This document shows, piece by piece, positions 7,828-15,964 of a stretch of 21,709 bases of DNA. The stretch is taken from the IMG/VR virus record IMGVR_UViG_3300046479_000005, positions 1-21,709 of that record. One strand, 5' to 3'. The notes under the pieces were generated by a model that was not told where the DNA came from, made no database searches, and saw only the letters and a program-made list of their open reading frames with translations. Within the stretch, counting starts at the first letter, position 1, and each line of letters starts with the position of its first letter. Position numbers and translations under genes: made by a program. Source of the stretch: a virus.

Positions 7828-8412
7828 ATGCCGCTCGACATCACCGTCACCGAGAACACCATCGCGGCGAAGATCAACCTTATCACGCCGGCGGTCATGA
7901 ATGCCGCGGCGCGCGAGATATCGCTCGTCACCATCATGCTGGTGGGACACATCAAGTCGGTGACGCTGCCGAAGTCCGGCCTGGAGCGCCGCACTGGCGC
8001 ACTGAGCCGCAGCATCGTGCCGGGCAAGGTGGAACGCGGGGCCGCCAGCGTGACGGGCCGCGTTCTGGCGGGCCAGGGGCTTCCTTATGCCCGCATCCAC
8101 GAGTACGGCGGCGAGATCAAGCCGGTCCACGGGCAGTTCCTCGCCATCCCGCTCGATGCCGTTAAGACGCAAGCCGGCGTGGCGCGATTCGGCCCGCGGC
8201 AGGCTGAGAGCCAAGGCTGGAAGACGTTCTTCGCCGGTGGCGCCATCATGGGCAAGCAGCCCGGTGACGCGGAGGCGACTCCGTTGTTTGCGCTCAAGCG
8301 CAGCGTCACGATGCCGGCCCGGCCATATTTCGCACCCGGCATCCGGGACAAGAAAACCGAGGTCCAGAACGCGCTGGCGCGCGCGCTCGGCGCCGCCATC
8401 GAAAAGCTCTGA
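7828..8412 (+). CDS. HK97 gp10-like head-tail joining / tail completion protein
   Basis: The ATG lies one base after the connector stop, so the genes are probably translationally coupled. The 194-residue protein matches the gp10-like / phage virion morphogenesis pattern: an N-terminal amphipathic helix, GLERRTGALSRSI, then GLPYARIHEYGGEIKP, and the characteristic PARPYFAPGI near the C-terminus followed by a final helix (VQNALARALGAAIEKL). Such proteins complete the neck or tail junction. A segment around residues 120-155 (GVARFGPRQAESQGWKTFF) is longer than I would expect and may be a small insertion. Confidence 0.75.
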   Translation: MPLDITVTENTIAAKINLITPAVMNAAAREISLVTIMLVGHIKSVTLPKSGLERRTGALSRSIVPGKVERGAASVTGRVLAGQGLPYARIHEYGGEIKPVHGQFLAIPLDAVKTQAGVARFGPRQAESQGWKTFFAGGAIMGKQPGDAEATPLFALKRSVTMPARPYFAPGIRDKKTEVQNALARALGAAIEKL

Positions 8413-8477
8413 CGCGTCACTACCGAGACAAGCCGGAGCGGCACGGGTTGGCAGCCCAGACCAGAGTCCGGACGAAA

Positions 8478-8520
8478 GGTGCCGGGCACGAGCCGTCCCG
8501 CCAAGGCGGCGCCCGGCACC
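8478..8520 (+). terminator. Branched GC-rich hairpin in the gap after the gp10-like gene
   Basis: GGTGCCGGGC at 8478-8487 pairs perfectly with GCCCGGCACC at 8511-8520. An inner GCCG/CGGC pair (8492-8495 with 8507-8510) could fold inside the loop. The 126-base gap (8413-8538) holds no other recognisable gene. No T run follows the stem. Possible attenuator or mRNA stability element. Confidence 0.45.
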
Positions 8521-8538
8521 CCAGAATAGGCAGGTCAG

Positions 8539-9006
8539 ATGTCGTCCCTGGGCCGCGAGGCCATCTACAGCGCGTTCTTTGAGCAGCTCCGCACCATGCT
8601 GCTGGCCCCGGCCGGGTCATTCGGCTACGCGGGCCGCCGCATGATCAATCTCGGGAAACTGCCGGCCGAGCAGTACCCGGCCTTCTTCTTCGTCGAGCTT
8701 GGCGAGGAGTATGACCGCGGCCAGCGTTTCGCGCCCGCCAAGGTGACCTTGAGGGCGCAAGGCATCATCCAGACCCTGCATGGCCAGATCGAGGATGATT
8801 CTGCCGTCGCGGACCTGAACAACCTTGCCGACGCGGTCGAGCATGCCGTCCAGATCGCGTGCGGCCGAACGGCGCAAAACACACTCGATGATCTCGTACA
8901 AGAGGCATGGATCAACGGCAGGCAAGTCACGACCCCGGCCACCATGCAGAACCGGTGGAGCGAGCAGATCCTCGGCATCGAGATGGTGCTGCCGCATTCG
9001 AGGTAA
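8539..9006 (+). CDS. Small neck/tail-completion protein (tail terminator candidate)
   Basis: This 155-residue protein starts at ATG 8539 after an AGGCAGG-type site. It begins with a helix (REAIYSAFFEQLRTML) and contains the NLGKLPAEQYPAFFFVELGEEYDRGQRF stretch, an alternating strand segment (KVTLRAQGIIQTL), and a long helix (DLNNLADAVEHAVQIA). This layout is what I expect of small tail-terminator or minor tail proteins. Its place between the gp10-like gene and the gp37-like gene supports that. No single diagnostic motif is visible. Its stop TAA shares a base with the next ATG (TAATG). Confidence 0.6.
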   Translation: MSSLGREAIYSAFFEQLRTMLLAPAGSFGYAGRRMINLGKLPAEQYPAFFFVELGEEYDRGQRFAPAKVTLRAQGIIQTLHGQIEDDSAVADLNNLADAVEHAVQIACGRTAQNTLDDLVQEAWINGRQVTTPATMQNRWSEQILGIEMVLPHSR

Positions 9007-9854
9007 TGTCGATGTCTGACAACGTGCCGACCTACGGTAGCCTCCCGGTCGAGATCGACCCTGTTGCTTGGTTCGGACGCCGATACACGCCGCCCTCGCC
9101 GATGGACGTCGGGGCGATCCAGGATCAGATCGCCGGGCAGCTTCGCAGCTTCCTGGCAAAGGCAAACCTCGCCTCGATCGGCGTCTACGAGTTTCCCAAC
9201 TACGATCTCGACAAGTGGTGGGCCAGCAAGTCGATCGCGTTCCTGCTGGTGGCGTATTCGAGCACGCGCCTAGGCCAGCCCATCAACTCCACCGCGATGC
9301 TGCAGGAACGCACCATCGAGTTCGAGATCCACATCTTGGCGCGCACGACTGCATGGGCGTTGCTTGGACCAGGATCCGTCTTCGCGCTGAATGATGCCGT
9401 CGAGGCGGCGCTGACCGGCTTCCGACCGACGGGATGCCGGAACGCCTACTTCACCGACGAGCGCTACACCCAGCAGGATCCCGAAGGTAAGGTCTGGGAC
9501 TACCGGATGACGCTCAACGTCGTGACGCTGCGGCCCCAGCAGGCACCCGAGATGCTGCTGGCGAACCTGAAGCAGATCACCGATCTGGTCTCGACATTCG
9601 CCGGCGCGGTCACGGCAACCATGACGATCGCGCAAGATGGCACGCTGACACTTCCGCCGAACACCATCGTGGTCTCGGTGATGGCTCCGGCCACCGAGGC
9701 GGCTCCAGGAGGCGTGCCGGCGCGCCTGGATCGCGATTACAATTTTGCCGCCGTGGTCGGGACTTTCAGCATCGTGCCGTCCGGCATCCTGGCGCCGGAC
9801 ATGACGGTGCAGATCACCACGGCGCCAGTCCTCGATACCGTCACGGCTCCCTGA
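9006..9854 (+). CDS. Mu gp37-like protein upstream of the sheath gene
   Basis: The ATG at 9006 overlaps the preceding TAA (TAATG). ATG 9012 is a close alternative start (MSDNVPTYG). The product is about 282 residues. Residues about 35-175 resemble the Mu gp37-type family of phage proteins next to the sheath: IQDQIAGQLRSFLAKANL, a FLLVAYSSTRLG strand, ERTIEFEIHILART, ALNDAVEAALTGF, and a C-terminal DYRMTLNVVTLR strand. The role is probably in the tail terminator/neck. The last 90 or so residues (TATMTIAQDGTLTLPPNTIV onward) look like an added beta domain. Family assignment is moderate. Confidence 0.6.
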   Translation: MSMSDNVPTYGSLPVEIDPVAWFGRRYTPPSPMDVGAIQDQIAGQLRSFLAKANLASIGVYEFPNYDLDKWWASKSIAFLLVAYSSTRLGQPINSTAMLQERTIEFEIHILARTTAWALLGPGSVFALNDAVEAALTGFRPTGCRNAYFTDERYTQQDPEGKVWDYRMTLNVVTLRPQQAPEMLLANLKQITDLVSTFAGAVTATMTIAQDGTLTLPPNTIVVSVMAPATEAAPGGVPARLDRDYNFAAVVGTFSIVPSGILAPDMTVQITTAPVLDTVTAP

Positions 9855-9878
9855 TCAACGCCACCCCTCGACCGATGA

Positions 9879-9898
9879 GCGCCGCGCTTTGCCGCGGC
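9879..9898 (+). other. Short GC hairpin before the sheath gene
   Basis: CGCCGCG at 9879-9885 pairs with CGCGGCG at 9892-9898 across a 6-base loop. It sits in the 90-base gap between the gp37-like gene and the sheath start, where head-type and tail-type genes meet. No T tract follows. In this GC-rich DNA a 7-bp match could arise by chance. Confidence 0.3.
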
Positions 9899-9944
9899 GT
9901 CGGGCAATCCGCGTAGCTGCGGCAGACAGAAATCGGAGGCTCCG

Positions 9945-12266
9945 ATGAGCTTTTTCCATGGCATCACGATCACCGAGACGCTGGCCGGTGGCGTGTCGAT
10001 CCAGTCCGTCAAGGCTGCGGTCATCGGCCTGGTCGGGTCGGCGCCAAGCTGGGACGTCCAGTCCGGCACCCCGCCCGCCCCCAACCAGCCCATCCTGGTC
10101 AACAGCAAGTCGGCCCAGAGCATGTTGGGGCCGATGATCGAGGGCTACTCGATCCCGTACGCGCTGCAGCACATCCTCGACCAGGCCGGCGCCAAGGGCG
10201 TTGGTCAGGTCATCGCCGTCAACGTCTTCAATCCGCTGATCCACAACACCCAGGTCAGTGGTCAGACGCTCGCGATGCCGGCCAGCGGGACCCAGTACGT
10301 CAGCGTCGGCCACATGGGCCTGATCGGCCCCGGACTGCCCAACACGCCGCTCAGCACCGCGGCCGTCGATGTCGTCGCGACACCGGGTGGCCAGACGAAC
10401 CACAGCTATGCCCACGGCGACACCGTGACGCTCGCGGGCGGGACCCCCAGCACCTCCATGATCCCGGCGACGGTCCTGACGGTAGCGTCCACGCAGATCG
10501 TCTCGCTCGGCCTCAACGCCCCGGGCGGCGCCGCCACCCACAGCTATGCGCCGGGCGCCGGGATCGTGCTCGCGGGCGGGACCTCGACGGTCGCGGGCCA
10601 GGTCACGGTCGATACCACTCAGGTCGTGTCCGCCACCATAGCGGCGGGCGGCACCGGTGGCACCAACGGCACCCAGACCGTCACGGGCACGACCGGCTCC
10701 GGCACGAAGTTCCAGGCCAGCGTGACCGTTTCCGGTGGCGCCATCACGGCGGTCGGGTCCATCTCGGTGGCCGGCGCCTATACGGTCAACCCGACCACGT
10801 TGACCGACGAGCCGGTGACCGGTGCGGGCCTGACCGGCGCCGCACTGTCGCTGGTCATGGGCGTCAACACCTTCTCGGTCGTCAATCCGGGCAAATACAC
10901 GGCCAACAGCGCCACCTTCACGCAGGCCAGCAGCAGCGGCGCGGGGACGGGCGCTACCTTCAACGCCGCCGTATTCGGCATCCTGGCCGCTACCGTGTCG
11001 ACCGCCGGCTCCTACACGGCAGTGCCAGCCAATCCGGTTGCGCAGGCCAGCAGCAGCGGCGCGGGGACGGGCGCTACCTTCAACATGACCTGGGCCGGCC
11101 CCCCCAGCACCGTCGTGGTGAAGGCGGCCGGCGGATCGCCGACCTACGTCGAGAACACCGACTATACGGTCGATTACGTCAACGGCCTGATCTATGCCGA
11201 GTCCGGCGGTGCCATCGCGCCGAGCCTGGCCCTCTCGGTTTCGTACGCGTACTGCGATCCCTCGCAAGTCCAAGACTCCGACCTGATCGGGGCCGTGACG
11301 GGCGGCCAATACACGGGCATGCAGGCGTGGCAGCTCGCAATGAGCAAGTTCGGCTTCACGCCGCGGATCCTGATCGCGCCCGGTTATGCCGGCAACGCCG
11401 GCTCGCAGGATCGGCCCGTAGCGTCCGCCCTGGAGGTGATTGCCAACACGCTGCGCGGGATCTCGCTCGATGATTCCGCGCCCAATGTCAGTGTCGCGAC
11501 AGCGCTGGCAAGTCGTTCGGACACGACCACAGCCTTCGGGATCACGGATTATCGGGTCGGCCACTGCTTCCCGTGCGAGAAATTCGAGGATCTGGGTATC
11601 GATCCGACCGCCACGATGATCAACGCCGCGGGCGTGGTCGTGAATCCCGTGGTCGACGCCACGGCCGAGGCCCCGTATTCCGCCCTCGTGGCTGGGGCCT
11701 GGTCGTCCAGGATCGTCAACAATGGGTTCTGGTACTCGCCCAGCAACACCGTGCTGACCGATCCGACCGGCCCCGACGTGCCGATCTACATGTCCGCGAC
11801 CGATCAGGACAGCGACACCAACAACCTGAACGCGGCCGGGATCATCACAGTCTTCAACGCCTTCGCGACCGGCTTGCGGACCTGGGGCAACCGGTCGTCC
11901 GCATACCCGACCTACACCGACGCCAGGACATTCCTGGCCGTCCGGATGGTGCTCGACGTCATCGAGGTATCGATCCAGCAGGCCAGCCTGCAGTTCGTCG
12001 ATCTGCCGATCACCAGCGGCTTGATCAACTCGGTGCTGGGCTCGGTGAACGCCTATCTGCGCGACGTCATCCGGCAGGGCGGCCTGCTGCCGGGCTCCAA
12101 GATCTCGTTCAACTCGGGCGATAACCCCGCGACCCAGCTCGCGGCCGGCATCATCGTCTTCGCGATCAACCTGATGCCGCCGCCCCCCGCCGAGGACATC
12201 ACCTACAACTTCACGGTCGACACCTCGCTGCTGAACAGCCTGACGTCCTCGCAGTCCTCCACGTAA
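9945..12266 (+). CDS. FI: Contractile tail sheath protein with large repeat-rich insertion
   Basis: A GGAGG site precedes ATG 9945. The 773-residue product is a P2 FI-like tail sheath subunit. The N-terminus (MSFFHGITITETLAGGVSIQ, then AVIGLVGSAPSWD) and VIAVNVFNPLIHNTQV are typical. The conserved C-terminal half includes YVENTDYTVDYVNGLIYAES, MQAWQLAMSKFGFTPRILIAPG, GLRTWGNRSSAYPTYTDART and the last subdomain. P2 FI itself is about half this length. Residues about 125-385 are an insertion rich in Gly, Ser, Thr and Val, with paired repeats: HSYAHGDTVTLAGG against HSYAPGAGIVLAGG, and QASSSGAGTGATFN twice. This part probably projects from the sheath surface. The next gene encodes the tube, as in P2. 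Confidence 0.93.
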   Translation: MSFFHGITITETLAGGVSIQSVKAAVIGLVGSAPSWDVQSGTPPAPNQPILVNSKSAQSMLGPMIEGYSIPYALQHILDQAGAKGVGQVIAVNVFNPLIHNTQVSGQTLAMPASGTQYVSVGHMGLIGPGLPNTPLSTAAVDVVATPGGQTNHSYAHGDTVTLAGGTPSTSMIPATVLTVASTQIVSLGLNAPGGAATHSYAPGAGIVLAGGTSTVAGQVTVDTTQVVSATIAAGGTGGTNGTQTVTGTTGSGTKFQASVTVSGGAITAVGSISVAGAYTVNPTTLTDEPVTGAGLTGAALSLVMGVNTFSVVNPGKYTANSATFTQASSSGAGTGATFNAAVFGILAATVSTAGSYTAVPANPVAQASSSGAGTGATFNMTWAGPPSTVVVKAAGGSPTYVENTDYTVDYVNGLIYAESGGAIAPSLALSVSYAYCDPSQVQDSDLIGAVTGGQYTGMQAWQLAMSKFGFTPRILIAPGYAGNAGSQDRPVASALEVIANTLRGISLDDSAPNVSVATALASRSDTTTAFGITDYRVGHCFPCEKFEDLGIDPTATMINAAGVVVNPVVDATAEAPYSALVAGAWSSRIVNNGFWYSPSNTVLTDPTGPDVPIYMSATDQDSDTNNLNAAGIITVFNAFATGLRTWGNRSSAYPTYTDARTFLAVRMVLDVIEVSIQQASLQFVDLPITSGLINSVLGSVNAYLRDVIRQGGLLPGSKISFNSGDNPATQLAAGIIVFAINLMPPPPAEDITYNFTVDTSLLNSLTSSQSST
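10921..11084 (+). repeat. 44-bp perfect direct repeat within the sheath insertion
   Basis: Bases 10921-10964 recur identically at 11041-11084, an offset of 120 bases (40 codons, in frame). Each copy encodes the end of a glycine-rich module (QASSSGAGTGATFN). Perfect identity at the DNA level, including third positions, suggests recent duplication or gene conversion rather than protein-level constraint. Confidence 0.9.
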
Positions 12267-12322
12267 CGCGCCAAGGAACGGTGGCACCCCGGCGCCACGC
12301 AACCCAGACATAGGAGAGTACG

Positions 12323-12847
12323 GTGGCGCAGCTCATTTCTGTGACCACGCTGTGGAACTGCAACGTGCTGCTGAACGGTACAGACCTGCTCGGCCGAATG
12401 GCGGAGTTCAAGATCCCACAGCCAAAGCGTGTCATGGTCGATTACAAGTCGCTCGGCATGGCCGGCCAGATCGAGGTGCCGGTCGGGTTCGAGAAGCTCG
12501 AGACGACCCTGAAGTGGACGTCATTCGATGCCGATGTCCTGACCAACATCAACAACACCAATGGCATGACGGCCCTCACGTTCATGGCCGACGCACAGGT
12601 CATCGCGTCAACGGGGCTGATCCAGGATCTGCCGGTCTCCGGCAACATGACCGTGATCTTCAAGGACCCCGGGCCGATCGACCTCAAGGCGCAGGCCAAC
12701 GCCGAGTACAGCAGCGTCGCGTCGGTCTACCACATCGACTACTCGCTCGCCGGCCAGCAGATCCTGCTCTTCGACTCGCTCTCGAATCAATACGTCGTCA
12801 ATGGCGTCGATCAGCTCGCACAGTATCGCGCGAACCTCGGCGCCTGA
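12323..12847 (+). CDS. FII: Major tail tube protein
   Basis: GTG at 12323 is chosen because a TAGGAGAG ribosome binding site sits just upstream; the next in-frame ATG is about 36 codons later and would remove the conserved start. The 174-residue product matches P2 FII-type tube proteins: WNCNVLLNGTDLLGRMAEFKIP, a GMAGQIEVPVGFEKLETTLKW segment, a beta region ending NMTVIFKDPGPIDLKAQANAEY, and a C-terminal VYHIDYSLAGQQILLFDSLSNQYVVNG. Length agrees with P2 FII (about 170 residues). It follows the sheath gene by 56 bases and precedes the assembly chaperone genes, exactly as in P2. Confidence 0.92.
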   Translation: MAQLISVTTLWNCNVLLNGTDLLGRMAEFKIPQPKRVMVDYKSLGMAGQIEVPVGFEKLETTLKWTSFDADVLTNINNTNGMTALTFMADAQVIASTGLIQDLPVSGNMTVIFKDPGPIDLKAQANAEYSSVASVYHIDYSLAGQQILLFDSLSNQYVVNGVDQLAQYRANLGA

Positions 12848-12871
12848 TCAGCAACACAAGGAAACTCCGCC

Positions 12872-13198
12872 ATGATGGTTGAAGTCCCCGATCCCACGGT
12901 CCCGACCACAAGGGTGCCGCTATCGCGCGGCCGTGTCGCGGTGATCCGCCAAGCCACCGGTGACGACAGCATCCAGGCCCTCAAGTCCGCCCCTGCCGAT
13001 GCCTCATCGGTTGAGCAGTACTATGCGCTGACGGCCCGCTGCGTCGCGATCGACGGCGTCCAGATGACCTACGACACATTCCGGCGCCTGCCGCTTGGAG
13101 TCATCACCCGGATCAGCAAGGTGTTCCAGAAGCTGAATGAAGACGACTCCCCCATGGAGGCTCCCGAGCCCCAAGCCGCGCCCTCCTCGGGAGTCTAG
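12872..13198 (+). CDS. E: Tail assembly chaperone (gpE-like)
   Basis: ATG 12872 follows AAGGA by 9 bases. The 108-residue product sits between tube and tape measure genes, where P2 E and its relatives lie. It has the expected form: a short N-terminal beta strand pair (TTRVPLSRGRVAVIRQATGDD), a helical core (ASSVEQYYALTARCVAIDG, YDTFRRLPLGVITRISKVFQKL), and a disordered Pro/Ala tail. These chaperones coat the tape measure during tail assembly. Its TAG stop overlaps GTG at 13198 of a short -1-frame reading frame, reproducing the E/E' layout of P2. Confidence 0.8.
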   Translation: MMVEVPDPTVPTTRVPLSRGRVAVIRQATGDDSIQALKSAPADASSVEQYYALTARCVAIDGVQMTYDTFRRLPLGVITRISKVFQKLNEDDSPMEAPEPQAAPSSGV

Positions 13199-13311
13199 TG
13201 CGGGCCAACATCCAGCCCAGTGAGTTGAGCCGCATGACGATCGGCGACATCTTCTTCTGGGCCGAGGCACTGCGGGACTGCGAAGCCAAACCAGGCACCC
13301 CCCATGGCTGA
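13198..13311 (+). CDS. E'-like short reading frame, -1 relative to E
   Basis: In the -1 frame relative to E there is no stop from 13141 to the TGA at 13309-13311, which overlaps the tape measure ATG at 13304. The C-terminal part (RMTIGDIFFWAEALRDCEAK) has a Trp/Ala helix resembling the end of P2 E' and related GT-type proteins. In P2 this frame is joined to E by -1 ribosomal frameshifting; a fusion here would be about 146 residues, close to P2 E+E'. Alternatively it starts independently at GTG 13198 (37 residues), with GGGAG 4 bases upstream and a TAGTG stop/start overlap. I found no canonical slippery heptamer in the overlap, so I give the coordinates of the independent start; either route is possible. 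Confidence 0.55.
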   Translation: MRANIQPSELSRMTIGDIFFWAEALRDCEAKPGTPHG

Positions 13312-15412
13312 CGAAAGCAATGCCGGCGTCCTGCAGTTCCTCGTCGAACTCCGGGACAAGTTCAGTGGGCCACTGAACGAGATCAAGGAGCATGCCGAGG
13401 GATTCAAGGAATCGGTCGGCAGGATCGGCAAGGCGGCCGCGGCGGCGTTCGTCGGCTACGAGGTGCTGGAGCACGTCATCGGGCCAGCCGAGGAAATGCA
13501 GCAGGCGCAGGTGCGGCTCGCACAGGCGACCGGCGCGACGGCCGACCAGCTCAAGGAGGCGCAGGAACAGGCAGATAGCCTTTCCACCACCTATGCCCGC
13601 AGCGCCGAGGACATCACGGCCGCCCAGACCGCGATGTCCAAGTACACGGGCTCGCTCGACGCCGCGAAAGAGACCATGGCCACGACGGCGCAGTTCGCCA
13701 ACGTGATCGGCACCTCGGCCGAGGGAGCTTCCAAGATCCTTGGCCCCGCCATGGAGACCATGGGCGACCAGGCCAAGCCAGTCGCCGAACGGATGCAGGA
13801 CGTCGCCGACAAGATCACCGCGATGGTGAAGGCGATGCCCAACGTCGGGGGCGCCCAGCAGATGGCGCGCGAGCTCGCCAACACCGCCGGTACCGCGAAG
13901 CAACTCGGCCTCAACATCGATCAGTCGCTGGCGGCGGTCGAGACGTTGAGCAAGTCCGGTGCCGCGCGCAACGCCGGCGTGAGTTTCGGCACGCTCGCGG
14001 AGGCGATGCTCAAGGCCGGCAAGGACGGCGTCCCGGCAATCCGCGAGGCGGGGTTCGCGCTCTATCACTTCCGCGACGGCACGATCGATCTGACCACGAC
14101 GATTGAGCATCTGCACGATCGCGGCCCGGCCGCCCTGGAGGCGTTTGAAAAGAAGCTCGGGCCGTCCGGCAGGCTCCTGGCCCTGATGGTCGATCATGTC
14201 GGGGACATCACCAAGGGCACGCAGGACCTGGCGAACGCTGCGGGCTCGACTGCCGCCGAAGCAGCGAAGCAACAGGAAACCCTCGCGGCACAGCTCGCCA
14301 ACCTCCATAACGCCGTGACGGACCTGGCGGTCGCGTTCGGGACGCCGCTGCTGGCTCCGATCGCCGACTTCGCCCACGGCCTGACCGACGTGCTCGGGGC
14401 AGTGCGGCAGTTCGCGGAGGAGCACCCTCACATCACCGAGTTCGCATCCGCGATCGCGGGTCTCGCATCGGGCGCCATCGCGCTCGGGGGCGCCTTCTAC
14501 ATCGTCCACTCGTCCCTCGTGGCGGTGAAGGCGGGCATGATGGCCGTCAAAGTCGCGATGACCGCGAACCCGATCGGGTTGCTGGTAACGGCCATCGCGG
14601 TTGCGGCTTTCGAGATCTACGAACATTGGGACAAGATCAAGCAATGGTTCGCGGAAGGCGTGGCCTGGTGCCGGGAGCACATCGAGGGGATCAGGACCGC
14701 GCTCGCGATCATGACCGGCGGCATCAGCGAGGCCGCGATCGCGATCTACAACCACTGGGAGGACATCAAGCGGTACTTCTCCGAGGCCGTGGACTGGATC
14801 AGGAACCATATGGCGATCGTGGCCGCCATCGCGGGGCCGTTCGGTTGGCTCGTCGATGCCGCGGTCCTGGTCTACGACCACTGGCAGGATATCAAGCGCT
14901 ACTTCGCTGAAGCCGCGACGGCGATCGTCGGGGCATGGCAACCCGTTTCGGACTTCTTCAAGACCATGTGGGACGCCGTGGTCGGGGTCTTCCAGGCCGC
15001 GTGGGACAAGATCAGACCCGTCATCGAAGATGTCCGGCAAGCGGCCGAGTGGATGGACAACAAGGTCAAGGCCATCTCGGAAGCCGCCAAGAGCGTCAAG
15101 AGCGCGGTGAGCGGGGCCGCGTCCTCGGCTGTCGGGGCCGTCACCGGCGCGGCGCGGTCCGTGCTGCCCACCTGGGCCGGCGGCACTCCGGCGGCCTCGC
15201 CGGCGCCGGTATCTGCCACGGTGAACAACTCGGTCAGCGCGCCGGCGAACATCACGATCAACCAGACCGTGACCGGCGCGACGGCCCCGCAGGCTGCTGC
15301 GGCGGCTGTGGCCGACGTGCACCGGAGCCTGATGCAGAGACTCAATCCGACTTCGGCCGACGAAGATGCGCGGCTGAACTTCGGCGACAGCCGCTTCAGC
15401 CCCGCCTACTGA
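13304..15412 (+). CDS. T: Tail tape measure protein
   Basis: The 702-residue protein starts at ATG 13304, overlapping the E' stop. It is the longest helical protein of the tail module. An N-terminal LRDKFSGPLNEIKEHAEGF segment and long Ala-rich coiled-coil stretches run to about residue 360. A hydrophobic region with the tape-measure-typical MTANPIGLLVTAIAVAAF follows at about 420-435. Three repeats (YEHWDKIKQWF, YNHWEDIKRYF, YDHWQDIKRYF) begin near residues 437, 480 and 522, spaced 42-43 residues. The C-terminal 150 residues are low-complexity Ala/Ser/Thr followed by a short helix. The protein sets tail length and may later reach the cell membrane. P2 T is of similar class. Confidence 0.93.
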   Translation: MADESNAGVLQFLVELRDKFSGPLNEIKEHAEGFKESVGRIGKAAAAAFVGYEVLEHVIGPAEEMQQAQVRLAQATGATADQLKEAQEQADSLSTTYARSAEDITAAQTAMSKYTGSLDAAKETMATTAQFANVIGTSAEGASKILGPAMETMGDQAKPVAERMQDVADKITAMVKAMPNVGGAQQMARELANTAGTAKQLGLNIDQSLAAVETLSKSGAARNAGVSFGTLAEAMLKAGKDGVPAIREAGFALYHFRDGTIDLTTTIEHLHDRGPAALEAFEKKLGPSGRLLALMVDHVGDITKGTQDLANAAGSTAAEAAKQQETLAAQLANLHNAVTDLAVAFGTPLLAPIADFAHGLTDVLGAVRQFAEEHPHITEFASAIAGLASGAIALGGAFYIVHSSLVAVKAGMMAVKVAMTANPIGLLVTAIAVAAFEIYEHWDKIKQWFAEGVAWCREHIEGIRTALAIMTGGISEAAIAIYNHWEDIKRYFSEAVDWIRNHMAIVAAIAGPFGWLVDAAVLVYDHWQDIKRYFAEAATAIVGAWQPVSDFFKTMWDAVVGVFQAAWDKIRPVIEDVRQAAEWMDNKVKAISEAAKSVKSAVSGAASSAVGAVTGAARSVLPTWAGGTPAASPAPVSATVNNSVSAPANITINQTVTGATAPQAAAAAVADVHRSLMQRLNPTSADEDARLNFGDSRFSPAY

Positions 15413-15430
15413 TCGCAGGGGAACCGGCAG

Positions 15431-15964
15431 ATGTTCGGCGCATTCGGCGGTATCGGGTTCACAGTTCTGGGCGGCCCGGACAAGCTGTCGTTTGAGGACG
15501 AGTCTCACTATGCCAAGATCGACGTCATCAAGGGCCCGCCCGTTCTGCAGTGGATTTTCGATGACCTGACCAGGATCGAGCTTGGCATCTATCTGCACCA
15601 GATGTGGTGCGATCCCACGTCCGCGATCGCCGACCTGCAGCAGCAGCGGACCCTGCATCAGCCCGCGCCCATGGTGATCGGGGTCGAGAACAAGGGCAAC
15701 TACGTGATCACCAACCTGCGGCAGCGGGACGTCTGGCGGGCCGATGACGGCACCCTGATCGCGGCGCGATGCGAACTGTCGCTGCTGCAATGGGCCGGTA
15801 CGCTGCCGGCCTCGGCTCCCACCGTCCAGACCAACGCCAACGCACTCGGAACCACGACGGCCGGCCCTGGTGCAACCCCGCTCCAGGCGCCAGCGCCCGC
15901 GTCGGCCCCGGTGGCCGGAGACTTCGCGGACGCGCCACTGTCCACAGCCACGAGGTCGGCATGA
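15431..15964 (+). CDS. U: Tail protein U (P2 gpU-like)
   Basis: ATG 15431 follows CAGGGGAA. The 177-residue product matches P2 GpU: MFGAFGGIGFTVLGGPDKLS, then YAKIDVIKGPPVLQWI, IELGIYLHQMW, and APMVIGVENKGNYVITNLRQ. GpU functions in tail completion near the head-proximal end. The final 50 residues (Thr/Ala/Pro-rich, from about 128) are an extension absent from the basic family pattern. The end overlaps the X gene by 4 bases (ATGA), indicating coupling. Confidence 0.9.
   Translation: MFGAFGGIGFTVLGGPDKLSFEDESHYAKIDVIKGPPVLQWIFDDLTRIELGIYLHQMWCDPTSAIADLQQQRTLHQPAPMVIGVENKGNYVITNLRQRDVWRADDGTLIAARCELSLLQWAGTLPASAPTVQTNANALGTTTAGPGATPLQAPAPASAPVAGDFADAPLSTATRSA

Noticed and set aside
10921-11084. 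Direct repeat as an attachment site or mobile-element boundary.
   Set aside because: It is in frame within a protein repeat of the sheath gene and encodes the same residues; no element lies between the copies.
15769-15960. Longer version of X starting inside U.
   Set aside because: The ATGA overlap with U and the LysM-like core position support the start at 15961.
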